From Plectrocnemia conspersa (Eukaryota > Arthropoda > Insecta > Trichoptera > Polycentropodidae), in the NCBI GenBank assembly GCA_009617715.1, contig VTFK01000517.1, positions 62,001 through 126,000 on the forward strand: 64,000 bases of DNA. The letters run 5' to 3'. The stretch's first letter is position 1. Every line of letters starts with the position of its first letter. The notes below the pieces were generated by a model. The model was not told where the DNA came from. It made no database searches and saw nothing but the letters and a program-made list of their open reading frames with translations. Made by a program: the position numbers and the translations under genes. Shown piece by piece: positions 50,187 to 60,361 of this stretch.

Positions 50187-50619
50187 TTTTAACTATATAT
50201 ATGTAAAGTCCTCAAGGCAAGTATTTAGTATAAAAATACGTGAAAAAGCATTTCAATATATATTATTTTAAATTGTAATACGGCAACATTTTGTATTTTG
50301 TTATAAATTATAACAATATTGTCACTGTCATGAATTTTTAAGTAATCTCTTATATAATTTTTTTTGTGTGTCATGTAGTTTTTAATTATCGTTATATTAT
50401 ATTGGACAATATTAAAAATAAAGTTTTAAATACTGTGAGACTTGGATCTGTTTATAAAGGTATACAGTAATAAAAAAACAAATAAGGAAAAAAATATATC
50501 TATCTTTATATTTTAATATGCTTAACACCAATACATAAATATACTTATCTGAATGATGACCAATGTTTTATAATAAAAACTTAAAAAAAATAAAAATGTG
50601 TTATTGTTTTTAATTTTTA

Positions 50620-50825
50620 TTACAAATCTGACCATATTGACTTGACGAATTTTACCAATGCACCATTATACAAATAATGATAATTTAATTTTATAAATTG
50701 TATTGAACAACTAAAATAAATAAGCACCATCCAACAAATAAATTCCCAGCTCCTCATAGCTGTCGCCAAAAACATACATGTATTTGAGAAGCTCCTTGGT
50801 AAACCGGTGGGAGCAAACATCCTGG
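50620..50825 (-). repeat. Dispersed repeat family R2, copy 3 (LINE 3'-end-like)
   Basis: The minus-strand frame from 50820 reads APTGLPRSFSNTCMFLATAM, then RSWEFICWMVLIYFS. Related nucleotide blocks occur at 7752-7815 and inverted at 29385-29490. Its repeat status is supported by the three copies. LINE identity is an inference. Confidence 0.5.
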
Positions 50826-53800
50826 CCGAAATTAAACTTGTATATATTTGTTTAATATTTTTTATATTATTATTACATAAAACACTGTATATTATATATA
50901 TGTATAATATTGGTGGCGGTGCTAAAAAGCATCGCAGTTATATTATTATCCAAATCTATATACAAACAGCAAATTTACAAATAAATAAATAAATAAATAA
51001 TAAATAAAACTATTTAATGAAATATTTGAACTGATAATTAAACTACTTATTGAGGGAAGAGGGAATCGAATATTTAAAAAAAAAAATGAAGCATGTATGT
51101 TAAAATATATATAAGCATAATTGAAATATTTAATTCATATTAGATCTATAGATAACATCTGCTTTTATGAAATAAAAAAAATATATATATATTTATGTAA
51201 CATATTTTTATTATTATTAATTAATACAGCTAAAGAATAATACTTTTTAGTTTAATTAGGTATTATATTATACATCATTAATATTTTATATCAGCAAAAA
51301 AATAAAATAAAATATATAATATCATACATTTATTTTCATCAACGATACTAGTTAAAAATTAAAACTAAATTACTTATGTGTGTTAGAAATGAGCTGATAA
51401 TATAAAAAATAATAATTTATTATTGAAATAGTATAAAAACATATTAAAAAGACAGAAAAACGATGTAAATATTTATATAAGATAAAGGGTTAAACATATA
51501 TGTATAAAAATCGTAAACAAAGAATGTCAAACTACCGGTCGTCCTTTATATTGACTTAATTAGCACGATAAAACAATTGTTTAGGCTCATGTATTAGATT
51601 CTAACCAAGGTTTTTTCATTCAAGGTTTAACGCAAAATTGTCGTTTTTTGGTAGTCAAACATCTGAGGTCACCAAACTTGATGCCGTTGAACTTCTTCAC
51701 GGTTAACGAAATTTCGCACTATCCTTTTAACTGTTTTTTTATGTGTATTTGTAATATGGCATATAAAATATAAGCTGAATCATCACAGAGCAGTTGCTTA
51801 ATACAATATACATATGTATTATGCACGATCTAGATTGTATTTTTTTCTTATCTTAGAGCACGTATTATAAAAATAAATCAGGCCGTATCACCGATACACA
51901 ATAAGGGCATACGTGATGAAAACAAATAATGGGTTTCCATTTGCACTTGTATGGCAGAAAAGATTTCTTCTTTTTCTTCCCCAAAGTCTCGATTCACGTA
52001 CAAAATGCGAAATAACGTGAGAAAATAGCCAAGGCTCTTCGAAAGTGAAACCATTGTTCTACACAGTTGTTAGTGTGTGTTACTTGAATTAAATTTTTTC
52101 GCATCCGAAAATGTGTATAATTCTTATTGTATAACTCGATTATTGTGTTGCCGAAATCGAGGTCCAGAAACGAAGGTTCTTTTATAAAATTCATACAAAG
52201 AAAATTGCATTCTTGCATTGGAAATTGGGAAGGTTGTGTAAGGTGTAACAAAAAGTTATGGTGTTATCCATCGTTGCGTAACAAAAGGCCATTGAACGAA
52301 AGTGAGAAGTCAAAACAACGTTAACAGCTCACCTGTGTGGTTACGAGGTTAAAGTGGGTCGTAAAAGTGTCATTTCATATCGAGTGGGTAGTGGTTAAGC
52401 CTGCTGTTCTAATTGTACGCTTTTGTACTGCGAAATTAAATATAAATTTCAACAAGTCAAGCAAAATGTTAATTAATCTTAAGTATAGAAACAGTCATTT
52501 TAATTTTAAATGCATCAAATGGTTTCCAAAGTTTGTTTCACAGAATCAATATTGAAACATTTTTTAGCAAGTGCTTCGAACTCTTTGCGTCACGGTCAGC
52601 GATTTTGCTACAGACGTATCTGATGTACCATTCGATTGTTGGCCCTTTGTTGCCCAATGATTGGACACGTTTCTCACGCTAAGTAGAAAGATAAAAAAAA
52701 GTCTTTTTTGCTTTAGAACCTATTAAAAATCCCATTGGAATTTCTTCAAGAGGTTCGATGAACTCTTTAGAATTTATCGAAATAGAAGCCGATGATGATT
52801 CATGGGTCTTTTCGATTGAGCAACGATTGTTTAATGTTGAATTTCAAATTGTTAACCCTAAACCGACGCCTTTGACACAGTTTTTTTTAAAAACAATAAC
52901 ATTGGCAGTATGTGGACCGTGTTTAATTTATGTTTCATGGGACGCGTGCGAAACTTATTGTGCGAAATGCAAATTTTGTCACAGAGACGTAACAATAAAA
53001 GCGACAGTCATAGGATATCACAATGTTGACCTTTACCTTTTTATTTAACCGTCTAAATTTTTAAAGTATTATTTGTAAATATATTAATATAATGCGAGTG
53101 ACAATATATTATAAATAATAGCATAGAGGATTCATTTTAAAGAGGTTATTGATAAATAATTGAAAGTTATTGTGCAAAAGGCAAAAGTAATATTGATAAA
53201 CTATAAATCTATTGTATACAGTAATTTTCTTAAATCTGTTAATTTCTTTGTTTTAAAGATAAGGACTTGAAATTTTGTTCTAAAATATATCTCTTATTAA
53301 CCCTCATAATATTTATTAAAAATATAAAATATGTCATAAAAATAGTTTTTTGCTTCAAAACAAGTTTTGTATTAAATCGATCGGATCTCCATACAAACTT
53401 TTATTAGAATTTTCTTAAGGCTGTTAATTTCTTTGTTTTATTGATTAAGACTTTTGTTATAAAATAAAACTCCTGATAACTCTTATAGTATTCGCTACAA
53501 ATAAATATATGAGTACATACATTTTACGTTATTAATTTATAATATAATATATATTCATTTTAATTTTTTATATAAAATATTCAATGTATGTTTGCTTATT
53601 GGTCCTAATTTTTTCTCTTGTATTTTGCAAAAAATAACAATATCTTATGATTTATTTACCTGAAAACATCGATTCTTGTTTTATTTAGCCGGTAATGAAT
53701 CGTTAAAAATACTATATAATACATTTTATAATTAATCCTTAGTCATTGTTTCTTGCATTTTTATTTTTTTTTGACCAGGGAATCGAAACAAAATTTTTTC

Positions 53801-53861
53801 TGATCGTAATTCCTAGAGTCGGTCATAAAACTTCTATTATTTAACAATATTTTCAAAGGTA
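50826..53861. other. Gene-poor region with moderately complex segment 51890-53050
   Basis: 51890-53050 is less AT-rich than its flanks. A + strand frame at 52758-53048 (96 codons, ATG start, MNSLEFIEIEADDDSWVFS) ends with a cysteine cluster (CETYCAKCKFC). It has no known domain. The two preceding frames of 65 and 72 codons also lack homology cues. I leave it as possible but unsupported coding sequence or an old TE. The remainder is low-complexity AT-rich. Confidence 0.3.
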
Positions 53862-54467
53862 TGGGGATCCCGAGACGACCGTCCGTGACGCAGCATAAGT
53901 GAAAGTGAAGTCCCGCTGAGCCGCGCGCCCGAACTAAGCGGCGTTGTACAACCACACCGCATCCCCGCCACCGCAAGCAACGCGCGGAGTGGGGATACTG
54001 TTGCGCACCGACCGGGATTATAAGGCGGCGCTAAAAGGCTCACAGGGAGACAAGACACATTCTACTCAGGACTTCTGACACTGCAACACTCACTGGACTA
54101 CACGGATTCTACACCTCGCCTCCTGTTCGAGCAACCATCTCCAGGACACGCGCTCGAGGTTTAATATCGACGACTGTCGAAGGATATTTTCAACACGTGT
54201 CAGAACGTACCGGACGATTTCATAAAGGGCCACTTTGTACAGTTCGCTGTACAAACGTCCTATCACAGATCGTCAACCGGACTGCTGATAACTACAATAC
54301 AGAAGCGTAACCCACGACCGCTTCATTGGTGACCCCGACGTGATGGATTCTCCAGCCAATACCAGTGTTTCAACCAACCTGCAAGCAACGATGACCATCA
54401 CATGCTTGCGTAGAGCTTCATGTGGAGGCGGCTGGGAACTTCCTAGCCGGCCGGAACCTCCGAAGCG

Positions 54468-54720
54468 CCACATACACAGCTCCGCACACTGTCTGGAAAC
54501 ATCTCCAGCAACGACAACGCCCGTCTAAGTTCCGACTATAAACTTAGCAACGGATTGCAGCACCGACTGATCGTTTCAGTTTCAACCACAAACTAAACGA
54601 CGACCCGCTACAATGCAACTCCACTGCGAAGAGCTTCCTGTGGACGCGGCTGGGAGCTTCCTAGCCGGCCGGGACCTCCGAGTGCCACATACACAGCTCC
54701 GCACACTATTTGGAGACACA
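54468..54720 (+). repeat. ~217-bp internal tandem repeat of the outer LTR element (second copy partial)
   Basis: CCACATACACAGCTCCGCAC recurs at 54468 and 54685, a period of 217 bp, with the surrounding sequence (CTAGCCGGCCGG, then ACCTCCG) also repeated. The homologous array in the inner element carries one more unit. Confidence 0.8.
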
Positions 54721-54921
54721 TCTCCAACAGCAACACCAATTCTTTGTCTAAGTTTCGACTGTAAACTTAATCAGACACGATTTGGCTAAACAGTGAAATT
54801 CCCGAAACGTTTGGGATACTGTTCACATTTTCGGCAACAACTTCAACCAACGACGGAAGAGTCTACACAAAAATACAGACAACGGACAGCAGTATCTTGA
54901 AATATATATTTTAATTACAGT

Positions 54922-56945
54922 TGAAGCGGTCGTGGGGTTACGCTTCTGTATTGTAGTTATCGGCAGTCCGGTTGACGATCTGTGATAGGACGTTTGTACA
55001 GCGAACTGTACAAAGTGGCCCTTATGAAATCGTCCGGTACGTTCTTGACACGTGTTGACTGGGATCCTTCGACAGTCGTCGATATTAAACCTTGAGCACG
55101 TGTCCTGGAGATGGTTGCTCGAACAGGAGGCGAGGTGTAGAATCCGTGTAGTCCAGTGAGTGTTGCAGTGTCAGAAGTCCTGAGTAGAATGTGTAAAGTG
55201 AGCCATTTGGTACCTCCTTATAATCCCGGTCGGGTGTGCAACAGTATCCCCACTCCGCGCGTTGCTTGCGGTGGCGGGGGTGCGGTGTGGTTGTACAACG
55301 CCACATAGTTCGGGCGCGCGGCTCAGCGGGACTTCACTTTCACTTTATGCTGCGTCACGGACGGTCGTCTCGGGGTCCCCATAGTACTCCCCCTCTTAGC
55401 AATTTACAGTTGCGGAATTTAACCAAGAGGAGAAGCTGAGGCTCGTTCAGACTGATGTGGTCTCGTGCGCAGCGTGGGTCAGTGCAGATGGAAGCAGAAC
55501 CAGTTGGTTGATGATTGTGTGGACGTATGTACAGCGAACTGTACAAAGTGGCCCTTACGAAACTCTCAGCTAACGGAAAAGTAGGGGTCCGGGGTCCGTT
55601 TGTCACTTGTGCATGACATTTTCCTCCGTGTGCATACTTCTACCTTAAAATATAAAGAAAAATATTATTACTGCAATTAAAAAATATATTTCAAGATACT
55701 GGCTGTCCGTTGCTGTATTTTTGTGTAGACTCGTCTGTCGTTGGTTGAAGTTGTTGCCGAAAATGTGAACAGTATCCCAAACGTTTCGGGAATTTCACTG
55801 TTTAGCCAAATCGTGTCTGATTAAATTTACAGTCGAAACTTAGACAAAGAATTGGTGTTGCTGTTGGAGATGTGTCTCCAAATAGTGTGCGGAGCTGTGT
55901 ATGTGGCACTCGGAGGTCCCGGCCGGCTAGGAAGTTCCCAGCCGCGTCCACAGGAAGCTCTTCGCAGTGGAGTTGCATTGCAGCGGGTCGTCGTTTAGTT
56001 TGTGGTTGAAACTGAAACGATCAGTCGGTGCTGCAATCCGTTTAAGTTTATAGTCGAAACTTAGACGGGCGTTGTCGTTGCTGGAGATGTGTCTCCAGAT
56101 AGTGTGCGGAGCTGTGTATGTGGCACTCGGAGGTTCCGGTCGGCTAGGTAGTTCCCAGCCGCATCCACAGGAAGCTCTTCGCAGTGGAGTTGCATTGCAG
56201 CGGGTCGTCGTTTAGTTTGTGGTTGAAACTGAAACGATCAGTCGGTGCTGCAATCCGTTGCTAAGTTTATAGTCGAAACTTAGACGGGCGTTGTCGTTGC
56301 TGGAGATGTGTCTCCAGACAGTGGGCGGAGCTGTGTATGTGGCACTCGGAGGTTCCGGCCGGCTAAGAAGTTCCCAGCCGCGTCCACATGAAGCTCTACG
56401 CAAGAATGTGTGATGGTCATCGTTGCTTGCGGGTTGGTTGAAACACTGGTATTGGCTGGAGAATCCATCGCGTCGGGGTCACCAATGAAGCGGTCGTGGG
56501 GTTACGCTTCTGTTTTGTAGTTATCGGCAGTCCGGTTGACGATCTGTGATAGGACGTTTGTACAGCGAACTGTACAAAGTGGCCCTTATGAAATCGTCCG
56601 GTACGTTCTTGACACGTGTTGACTGGGATCCTTCGACAGTCGTCGATATTAAACCTCGAGCACGTGTCCTGGAGATGGTTGCTCGAACAGGAGGCGAGGT
56701 GTAGAATCCGTGTAGTCCAGTGAGTGTTGCAGTGTCAGAAGTCCTGAGTAGAATGTGTAAAGTGAGCCATTTGGTACCTCCTTATAATCCCGGTCGGGTG
56801 TGCAACAGTATCCCCACTCCGCGCGTTGCTTGCGGTGGCGGGGGTGCGGTGTGGTTGTACAACGCCACATAGTTCGGGCGCGCGGCTCAGCGGGACTTCA
56901 CTTTCACTTTATGCTGCGTCACGGACGGTCGTCTCGGGGTCCCCA
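54922..56945 (-). mobile_element. Inner non-autonomous LTR retrotransposon inserted in inverted orientation
   Basis: A complete 2,024-bp element on the minus strand: 5' LTR 56945-56486, primer site 56484-56469 (tRNA-Trp complement with one change, CGACGCG for CGACGTG), 62-codon leader frame from 56468, tandem repeats, polypurine tract AAGAGGGGGAG, and 3' LTR 55381-54922. It is flanked by a perfect 6-bp duplication TACAGT (54916-54921 and 56946-56951). The two 460-bp LTRs are nearly identical (I noticed two substitutions), so insertion is recent relative to the outer element. It is the same family as the host element but a distinguishable subfamily. Confidence 0.92.
55871..56400 (-). repeat. 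~218-bp internal tandem repeat of the inner LTR element
   Basis: TGTGTCTCCA recurs at 55871, 56088 and 56307, giving spacings of 217 and 219 bp. The repeated block includes GGAGCTGTGTATGTGGCACT and AACGATCAGTCGGTGCTGCA. The extra unit relative to the outer element accounts almost exactly for their length difference. Confidence 0.85.
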
Positions 56946-57701
56946 TACAGTGATAATATTTTCTTTATATATTAAGGTAGAAGTATGCACACGGAGGAAA
57001 ATGTCATGCGCAAGTGATAAACGGACCCCGGACCCCTACTTTTCCGTTAGCTGAGAGTTTCGCAAGGGCCACTTTGTACAGTTCGCTGTACATACGTCCA
57101 CACAATCATCAACCAACTGGTTCTGCTTCCATCTGCGCCGACCCACGCTGCGCACGAAGACCACATCAGTCTGAACGAGCCTCAGCTTCTCCTCTTGGTT
57201 AAAGTTCGCAACTGTAAATTGCTAAGGGGTACTATGGGGATCCCGAGACGACCGTCCGTGACGCAGCATAAGTGAAAGTGAAGTCCCGCTGAGCCGCGCG
57301 CCCGAACTAAGCGGCGTTGTACAACCACACCGCATCCCCGCCACCGCAAGCAACGCGCGGAGTGGGGATACTGTTGCGCACCCGACCGGGATTATAAGGC
57401 GGCGCTAAAAGGCTCACAGGGAGACAAGACACATTCTACTCAGGACTTCTGACACTGCAACACTCACTGGACTACACGGATTCTACACCTCGCCTCCTGT
57501 TCGAGCAACCATCTCCAGGACACGCGCTCGAGGTTTAATATCGACGACTGTCGAAGGATCCCAGTCAACACGTGTCAAGAACGTACCGGACGATTTCATA
57601 AGGGCCACTTTGTACAGTTCGCTGTACAAACGTCCTATCACAGATCGTCAACCGGACTGCTGATAACTACAATACAGAAGCGTAACCCCACGACCGCTTC
57701 A

Positions 57702-58588
57702 AAGGGTTATTACTTTTTCCACTACCTATTATAAATTTAGCGGATTTAAACTAGTAGGATTTTTAAAACACAATTTGAAAATATTTATATAAATTCCATT
57801 TTTGACAAAGAAATATATTTATTTTAACCTTCATATTTTTCGATAAGTGAGAAATCATTGTTTTGTATTTTTTACAAAAGTATAAACACTACTTGTAGCT
57901 AAATGGTAAAGATGTATGATTATTATGACTATATTCCTAAAATAAAAATTAAAAATAATATATGAATGGTAAATAAAACTAACTCAATTTCAAACCAACT
58001 CAATATAAACGTTGAAATATACTATAATAACCATGATTTTATGATATAGTTCAGTAAAGGATAAATTTAGTAAATGATGTTATTTTCAGTTAAGTAGGGC
58101 ATACATTTTTATAAAAGTTAAGTCTACTATATGTTTAAGAAAAAAGCAAGAAAGAACAAGTAGATAAATTAGCTTGTTAATTTGTAATTGTTACAAAAAT
58201 CTTGTTATACATCGTAATTATATGATAAAAATTAACATTTATTTAAAATACATATAATTGATATATACGGTCGGAAAATTTAAAGAAAAACATTGTTCCT
58301 AGAACCATACGTGCGATTAAAAAAAACTTACTATACACAGAATATAAATTGGTAAAAAATAGTGACTATCGCAAAATAGTAATAGTGAATTAGCTCTGAA
58401 TTTGTATTACAAAACTAGAATAAACACCCTATATATAACATGTATTTGAATAGAATTATAATTGAACTAAAAAATACTGCTTAATTATGACGTAAAAAAA
58501 TGATACCAATTATTATTTGTGGATCAGACAGCAAGCACTTGTTTAGTGTTTTCAGTGTTTTATATACATAACATATATAAAAATAGCC
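57702..58588. other. AT-rich spacer upstream of the receptor locus
   Basis: No gene or repeat recognised. The stretch immediately before 58589 (GTGTTTTATATACATAACAT) contains TATATA-like words but no convincing core promoter. Confidence 0.4.
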
Positions 58589-58971
58589 ATGTATATCTTA
58601 AGTAAAAAACTTGCTTATGTTAAAAGTGTTATAAAGAGTAACTGCAGCAAAACGATACCTCAGAAGAAAATTTTGCAATTTAATATTTTCATGTTGAGTT
58701 TCTTTGGCGTAAAAGATACAATCGACAAACAATCATTTGAAATTAAATTTTGGAAATATTTGGCTTTTCTACTTCAATTTTGCTGCATATTTTCTTTATC
58801 TTTAACATCTTTAATTTATAGCGTACATACTACTGATATACATGAAAAAATCGAAGCTATAACGCCACCTATAAGCGGTTTGATAACCGTGATAAGTGTA
58901 TGCAGAGATTTTCTTCAACGAACAGAGGTTTTGGGATTTGATACACGAATTGCAGAACGATTGGAATGCTG
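58589..58971 (+). pseudogene. Orphan first exon of an insect odorant receptor (frameshifted)
   Basis: This exon is clearly paralogous to exon 1 of the intact receptor at 60362. Shared segments: PQKKILQFNIFMLSFFGVKD versus PQRRILQFNIFMLRFFGVKD, then LIYSV, IEA and LITV. At the end, the correct frame (FWDLIHELQNDWNA then donor GTATAC at 58972) is one base out of register with the ATG frame. 16 bases separate ATAACC from GAG here, against 15 in the paralog, so one base has been inserted near 58895. No copies of exons 2-6 were found before 60362. Reading on in the ATG frame ends at 59041. It is either a truncated pseudogene or a broken alternative first exon for the downstream receptor. Confidence 0.85.
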
Positions 58972-60361
58972 GTATACTATATTTTGTACAATATGCAATA
59001 AGTTAATTCAAAACAAAAATGGCTGCAATGTGATTTTTTAAAATAAAAAGCAATATATTTTGAACCTGAAGATTTTGACTCCTATTTTAGGGTTATTATC
59101 AGCGGTATTTAATATAATATATAGAATTTTTATCAGCTGATGTTATAACTACATAACACGTATTAAAAATTGTTTGATGTATTATTTTTATAACAGTGGT
59201 GTACTTCAACTATAAGTACCAGTATAAACTGTAAAAAATATAAATACGAGTATGAGCTGTAAACAGTTAATAAAAATTAATGGCTTACTTAATTATTTTT
59301 AAAATAAGTTTTATGTCGATATGAACAGTTATAGTGTCTTTATAATTCGATATATTTTACGCAAATAATAAAAAAATAAGTATATTAAATTTTTATTTTC
59401 ACATTAATATTAAATATTTTCATAATATTACTTTTTGTGAATTTTCAAAGGAGCTACGAATTATAATTTTTTTGAATAGTCGCCGTTATGAAAAACATAT
59501 AGCAGATTAAAACTACGATCGTTACCATGTCCTCAAATTTTGTTATATTTCAAGTAAATGACAAAATTGTAAAAAAATTATTTAATTTTAAATTAATATT
59601 TTTAAACAATTTATTTAATTTTTATTTATACATTATTACTTTATATTTAATAATTTTATTATATATTTATTTTATATTTTCACATAATCACTTTTTTTGC
59701 TGATTTAAACCTTTTTAATTTTTTGAATAGTGGCCACTTAGAAAAAGCCGAGCAAACGATATAATAAAAACGCATTAATGATAATATATTATTAAATTTT
59801 AATTTTTTATTAAAAACAATATGGTGGATGATGCTGGCTAACGAACTTAGCTGAGATAATTACGTGATAATTTAAAAAAATGTCCTTAAAAACCTACATA
59901 GATAAAAACATTTTTTCTACCGAAATTTAATCCTTAAAATATCTAAATATTAAAGCTAAAAACTAAGCGTCTAATACATATTTCAAATATGATATAAATT
60001 CTAATTTATCAAATACAATAAGTTTAATAATGATAATATTAAAAAAAAAATATGGGAAAGTATTATAAAATAAACATTAAATTTGAGCCTTCTGTATAAA
60101 AATGCCGTACAACATAATTATTCAAGTTGTAAAGTAATAATAAAAAATATCGAATCAACGACAAAGCGAATTGTGTTATTAAGATCCTAGAATTTTTTTT
60201 AATATCGGAAAAACGACATTATATATACATCACGTAATTAAACGCAATTATATACTGAAAAAATAATTAGAATTAGTTAAAAAATATTCCATTCTTTAAG
60301 GAATTGTCGATCGGAAAGTACTTGTAGTGTTTTTATTTTCTAATTTTATAAAAAAAAACCA
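58972..60361. other. AT-rich sequence between the two receptor first exons
   Basis: No intact exon. About 59065-59135 reads KILTPILGLLSAVFNIIYRI, then FIS and a stop, a hydrophobic stretch that could be a decayed membrane segment of the upstream receptor copy. This is speculative. The rest is low-complexity AT. Confidence 0.3.

Larger units (their letters stand above)
53862..57701 (+). mobile_element. Outer non-autonomous LTR retrotransposon, interrupted by an inverted relative
   Basis: 5' LTR 53862-54325 and 3' LTR 57235-57701, each starting TGGGGATCCCGAG and ending CGCTTCA (TG...CA). One base after the 5' LTR is TGGTGACCCCGACGTG (54327-54342), an exact complement of the 3' end of animal tRNA-Trp, the primer used by CsRn1-type Gypsy elements. 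An ATG at 54342 opens a 62-codon gag-like leader (MDSPANTSVSTN). A purine-rich tract AAGGGGTACTA precedes the 3' LTR. The interior is split at 54921/56952 by a second element. Rejoined, it would be about 1.8 kb, too short for gag-pol, so this is a TRIM-like element. Flanking target duplication is imperfect (AAGGTA / AAGGGT). Confidence 0.88.

Noticed and set aside
52758..53048. 96-codon + strand frame with a cysteine cluster as a new gene
   Set aside because: No upstream promoter, splice sites or known domain that I can identify; mentioned only in the regional note.
54342..54528. Leader ORF MDSPANTS as a host gene
   Set aside because: It starts directly at the primer site of an LTR element and is present again at the same place in the inner element, so it belongs to the retrotransposon.
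55085..55306. Repeated 73-codon frame (MWRCTTTPHPRHRK) as a conserved protein
   Set aside because: It is repeated only because it lies in the LTRs (also at 56649-56870), spanning promoter-like sequence.
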